Shown: one piece after another, positions 22,930 to 33,989 of the stretch
How the letters are laid out: each line of letters begins with the position of its first letter
Numbering within the stretch: the first letter of the stretch is position 1
Assembly (NCBI GenBank): GCA_019321725.1
Contig: CM033107.1
Location: forward strand, 17,661,445 to 17,725,444
Source of the DNA: Paulownia fortunei
Taxonomy: Eukaryota > Streptophyta > Magnoliopsida > Lamiales > Paulowniaceae
Direction: 5' to 3'
DNA length: 64,000 bases
The notes under the pieces: generated by a model
Databases searched by the model: none
What the model was told of the DNA's origin: nothing
What the model saw: the letters and a program-made list of their open reading frames with translations, nothing else
Program-made: the position numbers and the translations under genes

Positions 22930-25520
22930 CCTGGATATAGTTGTAAAAATAAATCCAATCTCCCTTTTAGTTTATCATATACACCTATTGGAATTTGATG
23001 AACCTTAAGTAATATTGTTATAATATTGGTCAAGGCATTAAGGTCTAGTGCTTCTGCTAAACAAGCTCTACTTCATATGCACCTAGAAAAAAGATGAATC
23101 TTGAGGTTATGTATTATTTATTGCAATTGAATTGAGTAATAATTTGTAATAAGTACAAATTTCTCAATTTATTTGATAAATTAAAATGAGCTATTGTGAT
23201 ATTGAGGATTGATTTTAAGTTTAAATTAATTATGAATTTCTTGTTGTACTATTGGGTTGACTAATGCCCTAATTATTTTGAAATACATGATGAATAATGT
23301 ATTTGATGATTCTATATGGGTATATTTGGGGTGATATTTATTGATGATATCTTAGTTTACAACGAGGAAAAATATGATTGAGCTTTCAATATGATCTTAG
23401 AAACTCTAAGGAAGTAGAAATTATTTGTTCAATTTAGTAAATGTGATCTTTATTTATGTAATACAATATTTATTTTTTTGGGACTGGTAATTTTCTTAAG
23501 AAGGTGTCCTTGTAACTATTCAAAACTTTGAGGTTGTACTAAAATAGGGAAGACCAATAAATGTGATAGAAATAAGAAAAGTTTTTGGGTTAGTGATATT
23601 ATTAAGTATTCAGTTAAAATTTCTCCTTAGTTATTACCACTTTATTTCATCATATATGCAGGTGTATGAAATTTGAATGGTTCGCTAAGTGGGAAGAAAT
23701 CTCTAATTACTTAAAAAGAATTAATTTGAGTTTCGGTAGTGATTCCAACTTTAGATATAATTTATTTATTGTGTATAGTGGTGTATTTTATTATATTTTG
23801 ATATATGTTTGATGCAATACAGAAAAGTTTTTCGATGTTATTCGAGTTAATTAGATTATTTATGTAATACTACATGTGACATTACAAAATAGAAGTACTT
23901 GAAATGTCTATATAATCAAAAGGAGTTAAACATGAAGAAAATGATGGATATTATTAGTAAGTGAATATATTATATGATCCATATAATTACAGATGTAATT
24001 GGAATGAAATATCTCAATAGACTAATATTCATACAAATTTCACATCATAAACTATTATGCAAATTGAGGGTTGTATAGAGGATGAATTGGAGTAAATAGT
24101 GAATTATCCATTTAGTAATATTTTAGTAAAATTGATTTTGATTGATCCAATTTCAAATGCTCAAAATAAGATCGATGAAAGATTAAGATTTAGATGAAAG
24201 ACATAAAACATACTTAAATAGATTTTTGTGATAACTGATAATAATCTCTTAATAAGAGATAGATGTGAAAATGAAGGATAAGAAATTACAAAACTAAGTT
24301 TTAGGTAATGATCATGTACCTTTTTATTTATTTTATTTAGTGGTATGAATGATGTTTGTGATCTCAAGAAAATATATAGATATTGGATACTGGATGAGCT
24401 ATTATGGAATATATTGTTAATATCTGGTTTCGCACTTAAAAAAAGGGATATATGTAAAAGTGCATATGTAGGAATGATTTAGTTTTGCTTTTATTTTCAG
24501 GTGGAAATAAGAAAGTATTCATGAATTCTGTATGTGATAATGAAATTGGGTTATTGTTTATAGGTTAACTGAATATGCTCATTCTTTGTCAATTTACCCT
24601 AGGTATTCCATGAAAATCTATGAAAAGATAAATGTATAGAAAGTAGTTAGACTTTATGTTTTATTAGTGTCTATTAATTTTGATGTAGAATTAAGGTCTT
24701 TGTCCACTTCCTAACAAAATTATATTTTAGTATTTTGATTTTCCATGCATCAATGGGCAATTAGAACAAACAAATTTGACTTTGCAATATATGCTTATAG
24801 CTTGTGCATTAGATTATTGATGTCAATTGATAAAAAATATCCTTAGATTGAATTTCTTATAGCAACAGTGATAAGACTACATAGGATAGTTCTTTATGAG
24901 GCATTGTATGATATAAAATGTAGATCATTATTTTTTTGAAATGAATTTGGTGTTCTTTTAGGCTAAATATGGTTTGGAAAATGATAGAAGTGGTAGAACA
25001 AATTGTCAATGTATGAAAACTAGTTAGAGATGACCATAGAATTATGAAAAATAAAGAGGAATATCGTTGCAATTTATGATATGGGATCAATTTTTTTTTT
25101 GAAGGTGTTTCTAATGAAAGGGATTATGTGGCTTAGATAGAAAAAAAATTAGGGATGTTACATACAAACTTGATACTAGGTATATTAGTTTATTTTGCAA
25201 TATTGAGAGAATTGGGGATATTACCTATAAACTCGACCTCTTTGCATCAATATCTCGAGTTTACAATGTGTTTCATGTGTTCATTTTAAGAAAGTATATC
25301 ATGAATCTATCTCATCTATTAAAGAAGGAATCAATAGAACTAAATTGAGGTCAGAGATATGAAGAAAGACTTATAGAGATTTTAGTAAAGGATGTAAAGC
25401 AACTTCAAAATAAGAATATCTCATTAGTTAAAGCACTCAGGAGAAGTCAATCAACTGAAGAAGCTACTTGGGAAAGAAAGCATAAAATGACAATTAAGTA
25501 TTTAGATCTTTTTGGTAAGT
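22930..25520 (+). pseudogene. Tekay-like RT to integrase remnant (heavily decayed)
   Basis: Reading across frames, INPISLLVYHIHLLEFDEP (about 22950-23000) corresponds to the RT N-terminus. A broken KKDES-GYVLFIAIELSN block follows. Then comes LTNALIILKYMMNNVFDDS and the RT box FIDDILVYNEEKYD with Asp-Asp at 23343-23348. Integrase traces appear at about 24740-24960: HQWAIRTNKFDFA, IEFLIATVIRLHRIVLYEALY and DIKCRSLFF, matching the HPQTDGQSERT / LPLIEFAYNNSYHSSI / YEALYGRKCRSP blocks of the family. The C-terminal chromodomain-side tail VKALRRSQSTEEATWERKHKM (split by a stop in places) ends near 25520, just before the polypurine tract. Stops and shifts occur every few dozen codons, so this is a very old copy. 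Confidence 0.85.
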
Positions 25521-25539
25521 AAAATTTTGGTGACGAAAT

Positions 25540-25556
25540 TTTTATAAGGAGGGGAG
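25540..25556 (+). other. Polypurine tract of the Tekay-like element
   Basis: The purine-rich run ataaggaggggagga directly precedes the 3' LTR start TGTAAT at 25559. The same tract occurs before the LTR at 40643, which supports the assignment. Confidence 0.8.
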
Positions 25557-25558
25557 GA

Positions 25559-28500
25559 TGTAATATACGAGCCTCACATTACTCACTTGACCAATATGAT
25601 TCATTCATTACTTGTTATTCATATGTTCTTGCATTGAAACTACATAACATGATCCGTTTTACCTTATAATCACATTTGATTACTAAATTTTTAGAAAATC
25701 TCATATGATGTTAGTTATCGATCATCATAATATAAGTAATCAACATTAAATTGAAATAAGAAAAAAATGAGGTTGATCAATATTGGATATAAATGGGATG
25801 TATAGGTTATAATTTTAAAAGTGTTAAAGGTGTTACTAGTAAACTTATACGGTTTGATTCGAATTCATCTAGGTATTTTAAAAGTATATATCGGTAAATT
25901 GCATATTTGGGGCATTGGACATAAAATACTATGGTTGAAAGGTGATATTACAATATTCATTTATGTATAAGATTATATAATTTTTAATATGGATAATTAT
26001 TCAAAATTGAGTGACAATCGAGTAAGAAATTAAATAAAAAATTAGGAAATTAGCTTATGAATTATCTATAGGATCTTATAGTAATTAAAATAGAATGCAA
26101 TAAAATTATTGTATAGTAACATCCATCTGATCTAAGCTTGAAACATGGGTGAAAGGTCAGATTTATACCACAACTTGCCACCTCATGCTTGCTACCAAGC
26201 TTAAGCAAGCACCTCAAGTGCCACCTCAAGCTTTCCTTCACTCTTAGCCAATAACCCACGATCCTCAACCATGTTTCAGTCATTTTCAAGGTCCAAACTC
26301 ATGTCAAAAGCTCCCTAACTGGTCCTAAGTAATTCCAAGTGATAAAAAAGGGCAAAGGAAGAAAAAGGAAGTGGTAATCACGAATAGAAACTGAAATTGG
26401 CATAGGTGAGGTTCATCTACAGTTTTGACATCTGTTTTTTTATATTATTTGAGGGGTTTGTATTTCTTAAGATTCTTATCTTTTTTATGATGATGTTAGA
26501 CGTTATTAATAGGATTATTACGCATAAAATAATGATTTGTGGTTGCAAGCATATAGTAGAACTACTAAGGGACAAAATCTGTGTATATGTTGATTTCTAA
26601 TTTATTGGGCTTGAAATATGCAAGAAACCTTAGGTAAATCCTATATTTATCATCATGAACATGTTTATATAAGATTTAATATTATGTATATAGGTTTGGA
26701 TAGCTTAGGAATTAAAATATAGTGTGAGAATTAAAGAGATGCTCAAAACTATCACCATTGAATTTTAGATTTTGTCTTGTGTAAAGGGGACCCATTTTAC
26801 AGCATTAAATCTATTAGTTTTGGTAAGACTATAACCTGGTTGTCTCTATGTATATATTTTCTAAGTGTGGTAAATATTTGGGAGTGATTGAATATATTTA
26901 AGGGTGCCAAGATCATTAATATCATGAAGTGCGCAAAACTGTTAAGGTAGAAAAAATCTGTTTCAATATGCTATGAAGGGAGCTGAACCTTGGAAGTTAT
27001 ATCTGTCAGTTTTAGCCATTTTATGACATGGTTACATTATATTTGATATTACGTAAGTGTGATAAAAATTGAGGAGTGAATGATTATGTTTAAGAATATC
27101 AAAATTATCATGCAAACTAATGTGATAGCAAGAAAATGTGAAATTGTGAATGTGTCTCATTTGGTTCATTAACATGTTCCAATATAAATGTGGTGCATTT
27201 AATCCCTAAAAATTAGGGGGATGTTGTAAAAGTTATAATATATCAATTAAGTGAGGTAGTATACATTTAAGATGTGGAATAAATGGGCATAGAAGGTTGT
27301 ATTCGATTTTATATTCTAAGTGGTAAGGCTGTTTAGTTAAATTGAGATTCAAAATCTTTATACTACATTAGGTATAATGAACTTATTAATTGAGGATGGT
27401 AACTGATACTTTTTATTTTTATAGATTGTTTCACATCTAGGGTTGAGGAGTAGTACTTAAAAAACCTAGAAGTAACATACTCAATCGATCAAAGGTAAGT
27501 AAAAATCCATTTGCAGCTACAATGCATGAACATAGTATTTCTTGGAATATCTATATTATTTGTGATGTGATGTTTGAAGAGGTGTAATAATAAGTATATT
27601 AAGTATCGTTTGATGTATGTGATGCGTGAGAATAATGAGACAATATTTATTATTGCATTGAGCATGCCATTCATTAGCATTTACACATGCATGCATAATA
27701 CATGAACATTCTTGAGACCTTCCATGCACGTTATGATCTTTAGAATGAAAATATTTTGTTCGCCACTGCTAGTGCACCAAGGCATGTGAGGCGTGCTTAT
27801 GTGATATTTTGGGTAGCACAAGTAGGGTGACTTCCTAGAGAACCATAGGGGCAAACATGAGGCAGACCTCTGTCAGTCACGGGATGATAGTTTACTTGAC
27901 TGTGCCTTTGTTATGATTGATGCCATGGGTGGGAGACTTCTCAGGTGATCACAAGGGAAGACAGAGGTTGTACCTCTGATAGTCACGAGAGGATGATTCA
28001 CTCAACTGTATCAATCCATTCTTAGCCATTTGATTATTTATATTGTGTGGAGCTCTTTCCGATGTATAGTAAGTGGGTCAATGGCCCAATGAAAGAAAAT
28101 AATTTTGAATAAAATATTTTGATTTATGAGTATGCATTCTTAGCACAATATCTAGGAAATCTTGACATGTTTTTCATATTATTTTTAGCACGCACAATTT
28201 TTGCTTACTGGGCGTTAGTTCATGTAGTTGATATATTGTAGGTAAGCATGGTGATACCTGAGACTTACTGGACTGGTTGTTGGAGCTCCTATAGGCTTCT
28301 GAAAATCAATGTATATGGATGACGACCTGCTAGATTGTGTTGTAGGAACATTGTAATGTTTTACAATTATTATTATTGTGTAAATTATTGTCTATATATA
28401 AAAGGTTATAAGATGCAAAATGTCATTACTTCTTTTGAAAGTATAGGCTATTATTTTGATTTTTGAGTCTATCATATTATAATTTTGGCATGCCATGTCC

Positions 28501-28729
28501 TACATAACTCTTAAAATTTTATAGTAAATAAGTATGAGAATAGCATAATTGTGATGGGTGTTGTGTTTTTTATATAAACGGTAATTCTTTTTATATATAG
28601 GGTTATACGTGAGAAAACACTCTAATATTTTTTAAAGTGCTACATTTGACAAAAAATATATACATACACATGTACTCACATGTGTTATTTTGTCAAAATT
28701 ATTGTTATATCAATATGTAGGGTGTTACA
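25559..28729 (+). repeat. 3' LTR of the Tekay-like element
   Basis: About 3.17 kb, from TGTAATATACGAGCCTCAC to ...gggtgttaca, followed by the target duplication taaat. It aligns with 19171-22192, retains a 120-bp block around 26120-26240 missing there, and has an extra segment near 27930-27990 (gggagacttctcaggtgatc). The substantial divergence between the two LTRs indicates an old insertion. I did not compute a distance. Confidence 0.92.
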
Positions 28730-28734
28730 TAAAT

Positions 28735-30351
28735 CATTAATGATAGAATGATATTTGTTGATATATGATTGGAGCTTTGTGAAAAAGTACTTAAGATTAA
28801 AATTAAAGTACAATAAAAATAAGAATTAAGTTAAAAAATAAAATATATTTTTAATATTAATTTATTATAATTTTTTTATTATGATCATAATTTTTTAGTG
28901 CAACGCACATATTTTTTAATAATATATATAAATGGATATATGGCAGTACCTGATTAGCTTGTAAATAAAAAATGATATGATGACACTCCGACCAAAATTT
29001 GGATATTAGTGTTACATGACCCCATGTACGTTTATAATTATTCTATTATCGTAATATTGTTGGATGAGATAATCATTATAATTATTATTATTATTCTCAT
29101 TATTATTATTATTATTATTATTGATGGGATGAGGTAATTTTCCTGAATCATATGAGAGCTGGTAAATGAGGAGGTCATAACTATACATACTTGATGACTA
29201 TCTAAACCACAACTCTTATGACTGGTAAGTTTATAAAAATTATTACTATAACAATAGAAAAATTCCTGACATTAAATATACATAATCAACTACAACTTTT
29301 ATATTATTTATTTACATCTTATAACTAATATTCTTTTTCATTGTAGCACGAAATATAAAAAAAAAAACTCCAAAAGATAAGCTACTAGTGCTCCCCGAAT
29401 TACCAACTCCATCTGAAACCAAGGTTGTCAAAAACAAGCTTGAAACAGCCCCACAAAGAGGATGCCGTTTCCCCTTCCCAAGGTGCTTGAACGTCAAGTT
29501 TGATTTGAAAAAATTGAAGGCCTATCAAGACTTAAGAAAGAGCCTTAGTAGTTGAGTTGAATAAAATGAAAAGGAAATTGGGAGAAAGAGAAAGCAAAAG
29601 GTCATGTTATTATGAAGAAGGGATGCCAATTCAAAGCTAGAAGAAGAACAAGTTGTGGATATCAAGTTTAAAGGGGGCGTGTTGAAAAATAAATTTGATT
29701 CAATGGATGTTAGATGACGAGATGAATGATTAGTAAGTATATTAATTATGTGATTGCATTAATGCAAGTAGATTTTATGTATTAGTGTTATGGTCTTGTT
29801 CATGTAGTAGGAAAAATATGAAATTAAACGATGATATATGTATTTCTTTACGTTCATGCTGGAATTTTGCTACAATCAATATTTTTATAATCGTATCAGT
29901 AATCAAATCAATCTTGTCATCGGTCAACAATTTAATCGATCGTATTATTTCAACTTTTGATCCAATCAATCTAATGAAAATTGACTATATTGCTTTATTA
30001 TATCTCTTTTCATTTTTTATAGCCCCATTTTTGTCTCAATAGAGTTTGTCATTGGCATGTTTCGATTATTAAAATAATAATATAATAAATTAATTGTTAT
30101 ATACAATGTAATAAATATAAATAACCAACTAAAACAAAACACATTGTACAAAATTTTAAATTCAAATAACTACATACATATATATATATATATATAATTA
30201 AAGATCAAGTTTAAGCTTTCTAAAAAAATTAAAATAAAAAAACAAAAAAAATTGGTTGAATTGATTTGACTAAATCTTTGATATTTTGCACCCAAATAAA
30301 TCGGAATAATCATCAGTCTGCGACTGAAGCTATCGAACTGAATGAATTTGT
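28735..30351. other. Unclassified AT-rich DNA with an ATT microsatellite
   Basis: No transposon or host protein recognised apart from the candidate mini-gene listed at 29218-29555. An (ATT)n tract spans about 29080-29123, with one interruption, and a TA tract lies at about 30179-30196. Open frames at 29775-30042 on either strand are AT-rich shadows of each other without similarity I recognise. Confidence 0.55.
29218..29555 (+). other. Possible small two-exon gene or stranded exon (speculative)
   Basis: ATGACTG at 29218-29224 abuts a good plant 5' splice site, gtaagt. About 116 bases further, after ctaat and a T-rich run, comes ttgtag (ending 29346). Joining ATG-ACT-G to the sequence from 29347 stays in frame and gives about 71 codons, up to TGA 29553-29555. 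The second exon alone (from 29346) is open for 69 codons and has a non-repetitive, charged composition, for example LLVLPELPTPSETKVV and APQRGCRFPFPRCLNVKFD. AATAAA follows at 29561. I do not recognise the product. It may be a real small gene, a captured gene fragment, or chance. Confidence 0.25.
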
Positions 30352-30471
30352 TGTAACTACCTATGCACTCTAGTTATTTGATTGAAGTCATTGTATAGAA
30401 AGCGACTTCCTTATTTATTCCCTTATTTGTGGGAGCTGTGTGATTTTGGCCACCCCACTTTCCAATATGAT
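30352..30471 (+). repeat. Direct repeat, copy 1 (about 118 bp)
   Basis: Shares cctatg-a-tctagttatttgattgaagtcatt, then gacttcct and cccttatttgtgggagct and ggccaccccactttc, with the second copy at 31865-31979. Identity is high, with several substitutions and short indels. No coding function is apparent, although a 78-codon frame (30382-30618) crosses this copy. Confidence 0.85.
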
Positions 30472-30698
30472 CTTAGGGCCCCCTGTAGTATTTTCGAGCT
30501 GTTGATAATGAATAAGAATTTTCCATCTTTTACAAAAACTACTGGAAAATATGGTAACAATGAAAAAGAAAAACTACAAAGTAGATACAGTAAAGTGGCC
30601 TTTGAAAAGCCACCATAGTGTTTGAAAGAGTGCTCACAAGGAAATATAGGCATGGAAAATATATGGTTAGAATTTGGAAAAAACTAGAGTTTATCACC
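30472..30698. other. Unclassified sequence between direct repeat and MITE
   Basis: About 230 bases, a little less AT-rich than the surroundings. Open on both strands (to 30618 plus; 30423-30653 minus) but similar to nothing I know. Confidence 0.4.
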
Positions 30699-30701
30699 TT
30701 A

Positions 30702-31101
30702 GAGGGTGTTTGGCTAAACTTATTTAAAACATCTTATAAATTCCTACATCTTATAAGATATTTTTGAAACTTATAAGATGTTAGATTTTATTTTAAAAAT
30801 AAGTTGTTGAAGTGTTTGGATAAAATAAGATCATAGAACTTTTAAAATATTAGTAATGACAATTTTTTAATTAAAATTATCAAAATTAAAGGAGTTTGTT
30901 AAAATAAAATTTTAATTTGAAAATAAGTTGGAGTGTAGGTACTTTTTTTTTAGGAGGTTATAAGCTCTTAAATAGCTTTTTTTTTTTAATCTTATAAACT
31001 TTTTTAGAAAAAAAATTATCAAACTATTTTTAAGAGCTTATAAGCTCTTAAACAACTTATAAGATGTTTTGAAGAGTTTATAAGTTCAGCCAAACACTAT
31101 A
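30702..31101. mobile_element. Tourist-like (PIF/Harbinger-type) MITE with TTA target duplication
   Basis: A 400-bp non-coding element. The left end gagggtgtttggctaaactt and the right end, in reverse complement tatagtgtttggctgaactt, form inverted termini that extend, with gaps, through aaaacatcttataa (about 40 bases). TTA flanks both sides (30699-30701 and 31102-31104), as expected for Tourist/PIF-Harbinger MITEs. The interior repeats ttataag/cttataa motifs and could fold into a long hairpin. It carries no open frame, so it depends on a transposase supplied elsewhere. The exact terminal base and superfamily are inferred. Confidence 0.75.
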
Positions 31102-31104
31102 TTA

Positions 31105-31864
31105 TGCTTTGTCTTTTTGGAATATCAGGTACAAAATGGCCGTGTCTTTTATTCTTTCTTTTCATTGTAAATTCTACTCTTTTGACGATGAGATTTTAAA
31201 ATTAAAGTCTTGTTTTATCTTAGTAATAATTTAGGAATATAGTAGAGTATATACTTTGAAATTAGAGACAATTTCATTGCAGACCCTCCTTATTTCTTGA
31301 GTTAGATTCTCGTTAGAAATTGAAAAGAGAATAGTAAAAAATGTAAACTAGATAAGCCTTTATTCATTCAAAATTGATCACTTAGTTGGTATTATTAACC
31401 AATTTAAATTGAATATCTTTTCTAATACAATTTTACAAAATTTATATAAGTTCAAATAATATTAATTAAATAACAAATTATACTATAATTTTAAAGTTTT
31501 ATAATACCAAGTTTATAAAAAAAACAAAAGAAAAAAACATAAATTTGTCAACAAGGATGCTTGGGGGATGGTATATTTGGTAATTTAATTCTTCTATTTT
31601 ATCTTGTATTCTGCACTAGTTATAGTATATTTTCTTAAATATAAACTCATTATTAGTTTATACACATTCACATATACTAATTTCTTCATTATTAATGAGA
31701 TGATCACATAAAAGATTGGTTTTATTTGCATGTACACAACATAAATAAGTTCATCCTAATGATCACATAATCGAATTTTTAGCTTTTTATACACAAATAC
31801 ATCAAACTAACCATCTAATCGGGTTGCATCAATCGATCAAATCCAATTTTTAAAACATTGACTA
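31105..31864. other. AT-rich spacer, nothing recognised
   Basis: About 760 bases between the MITE and the second direct repeat. No coding similarity or strong repeat structure seen. Confidence 0.5.
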
Positions 31865-31979
31865 CAACTACCTATGTATTCTAGTTATTTGATTGAAGTC
31901 ATTATACAAAACGACTTCCTCATTAATTCCCTTATTTGTGGGAGCTTTGTGATTTTGGCCACCCCACTTTCAATATGAT
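31865..31979 (+). repeat. Direct repeat, copy 2
   Basis: Second copy of the 30352-30471 repeat, 1.5 kb downstream. It ends only about five bases before the LTR start of copia element 2 at 31985, so the retrotransposon may have inserted at or near its edge. Confidence 0.85.
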
Positions 31980-31984
31980 ATGAA

Positions 31985-32464
31985 TGTTGGGTTTTATTTA
32001 ATTTTTTAATGTGAGCTTACATATGTAAATAACAATTATATTGTAGGCTATTTAATTTAATATAGTCAAATAAGTAATTTATCAGTTGTACTCTAGAAAT
32101 ATCTATTGGATATGTGCTTTGTAAGGTGTAAAGACCTAATACTAGTCAAATTAGAATTGATGGGTTTCTATTTAACCTAGTATATAAAGAATATTATAGG
32201 GTTATGGTCCCCAAATCAAATCAATTGTTTTAGCTATTTTTCTCTATCCCAATCTCATAGTGAGAACCTATGAAGCACCTAAGGAAATTTGACTTTGAAA
32301 GATGCTAACCTAATACGAATTTATATATTACCCAATATGGATTTACATATGCGTTAATATGGATTTAAGATATTTTCAATTTAATTATTCAGTTTATTTC
32401 TTGATAATTCAATATAATGATCTTGGGTTATATGATTGTTAACTATATTTCTGTTAAAGTCTAA
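31985..32464 (+). repeat. 5' LTR of copia element 2
   Basis: About 480 bp starting TGTTGGGTTTTATTTAAT and ending a few bases before the primer-site-like tggtattagaat (32469-32480), which differs by two bases from the tggtatcagagc-type site. A TATA-like tatataaa lies at 32181-32188, a plausible LTR promoter. The exact 3' boundary is uncertain by a few bases, and no second LTR is available to fix it. Confidence 0.7.
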
Positions 32465-32468
32465 TAAG

Positions 32469-32480
32469 TGGTATTAGAAT
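32469..32480 (+). other. Degenerate Met-type primer binding site
   Basis: tggtattagaat follows the LTR. It resembles tggtatcagagc with C-to-T and G-to-A changes. Position and sequence support an initiator-Met primer. Confidence 0.65.
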
Positions 32481-33985
32481 AGTTCGTGTTAGATTATTAA
32501 GGAAATTATGAATTTTCTTTGTTGATTAATTTTAGTGAAATTATTTTATTGAAAATAAGAATTAGGAACAAATTTTGTGATATTAAATTTCTTTTTCTCA
32601 TAATTATTTTTGGCAATATAATTCAATTGAAAGAAGAAATCAATATTTTTTTGCAATTTTGCTCACATATTGATTTTGTTGGTGTTAGTGTTGTTAATGA
32701 AATAATAATTTAAAAATTATACTTGGGAATCAATTTCGTGAATTATTGTTTCAATATGGATTAAGCATGTTGTTGTTGTTGTTCTTGAAATCAAATAATT
32801 AACAAAGAAAAGAAAAATTCTAGACAATTCCAGTCAAGATTGATTCAGTTAAAGGATATGGGGTGATCGATTCGGATTCGCGGGCACCCTAGCCCAAAAT
32901 CCGATTTTCTTATTGTTTTTTGTAGTTGATTTTTGGGTGAAGAAAAAGGTCATGAATCTAAGGTTTTAATTTGAAGAAAATGGGCCTTTAAGTTTCTTTT
33001 AAGCTGAATGACTTTTTGTTTAAAAGAAAGTTTGGACTTAAGTTAAATTTTGATTTTGGTCTAGATTTAGTTTTGGTTTAGAATCCAAATAATATTGAAT
33101 TTTGAGCTTAAGTTTGAGCTCATTGTTTGGGTCATAAAGCAGATAAGATTGAATCTAACATATAATGATTGAATTAGATTTGAATTTAAATTGAGTTCAA
33201 CTCTAATTCGCACAGGCATCGACGTAATTTTAGTAAAATTCCATTAAAAAAATTAATTATTTTTATTCTGCAAATCTTATCTTATATTTTGAGATAAATT
33301 GAAATAATATGTCGCCAATAGAACCTCTATTATTAAATTTATTTTTGAAATATTAAATATTATGTAAAAGATTTGCATTATGTTTATATCTCTACAAATA
33401 ATAATCGGCCCAAAATAAGATTATTATTTGGCTAGCTGATAGTCATGTGAGATAAAATTAAGACTATATTTGTTTCTACTTGTTTGATATTTCAATATAA
33501 ATTAATTAAAATAATACGTTGTCAAAAATAACATCTATTGTGTATATTTATTTATTTTGGGATATTAAGATGTGTATGTTTGTTATTTATGTGAATAATG
33601 ATTGACCCAAAAGAAGGTTATTGTTTGGCTAAATAACACATATACCTATGGTAAAAAATACGTGATGATTGTTAGATTTTTTATTTGAGCAATAATTGGC
33701 CCAAAGGTAGGTTATTGTTTGACAAGATTAGTTGTTATTATTTAAATACCACATTGAGAGTACCACTTACAGTTGATGTTTATGTTCAAAAACTAAACAT
33801 GAATGTTGTGCTAGGTATTTTGTGATGGAGCCCACTATATTGTATTATATCATGCTTAAATATGGATTTTTTTTATGATTATGTTATGACGTGAATATTT
33901 ATGGCATGTTGTTTGATTTTGTTATCTGAATTAAGTTTCTATTTATATTTCTATAATATCTATCAATATTAATTTTATTTGTGCT
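32481..33985 (+). other. Copia element 2 leader with 197-bp tandem-like repeats
   Basis: A 1.5-kb untranslated leader before the gag similarity. It contains imperfect repeats. A unit running roughly from the tgtcgccaatagaacctcta area (33310) to ttatttggc (33432) recurs about 197 bases later (33507-33630). A shortened third copy lies at 33687-33723. Each unit carries aataat-ggcccaaa-ta-g-ttattgtttggc, whose aataat/attatt ends can pair. No convincing coding sequence is seen. Confidence 0.65.
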
Positions 33986-33989
33986 TAAA

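Larger units (their letters stand above)
19166..28734 (+). mobile_element. Complete but decayed chromovirus-type (Tekay/Del-like) gypsy element with target duplication
   Basis: Two long LTRs (19171-22192 and 25559-28729) enclose a 3.4-kb interior. The element is flanked by a perfect 5-bp target duplication, taaat at 19166-19170 and 28730-28734. A Met-type primer site follows the 5' LTR and a polypurine tract (ataaggaggggagga) precedes the 3' LTR. The interior preserves only RT-to-integrase remnants, full of stops. Gag and protease are not recognisable, so LTRs make up about two thirds of the element. This is the only element in the window whose two boundaries and target duplication can all be read. 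Confidence 0.92.

Noticed and set aside
29080..29123. Tandem ATT units considered as a possible CRISPR or satellite array
   Set aside because: Simple trinucleotide microsatellite with no spacers or longer period.
29775..30042. Overlapping frames on both strands
   Set aside because: AT-rich sequence without stops by chance. The two products are antisense to each other and resemble nothing.
30382..30653. Overlapping plus and minus frames near the first direct repeat
   Set aside because: The second repeat copy breaks the corresponding frame, and there is no motif, so coding is unlikely.
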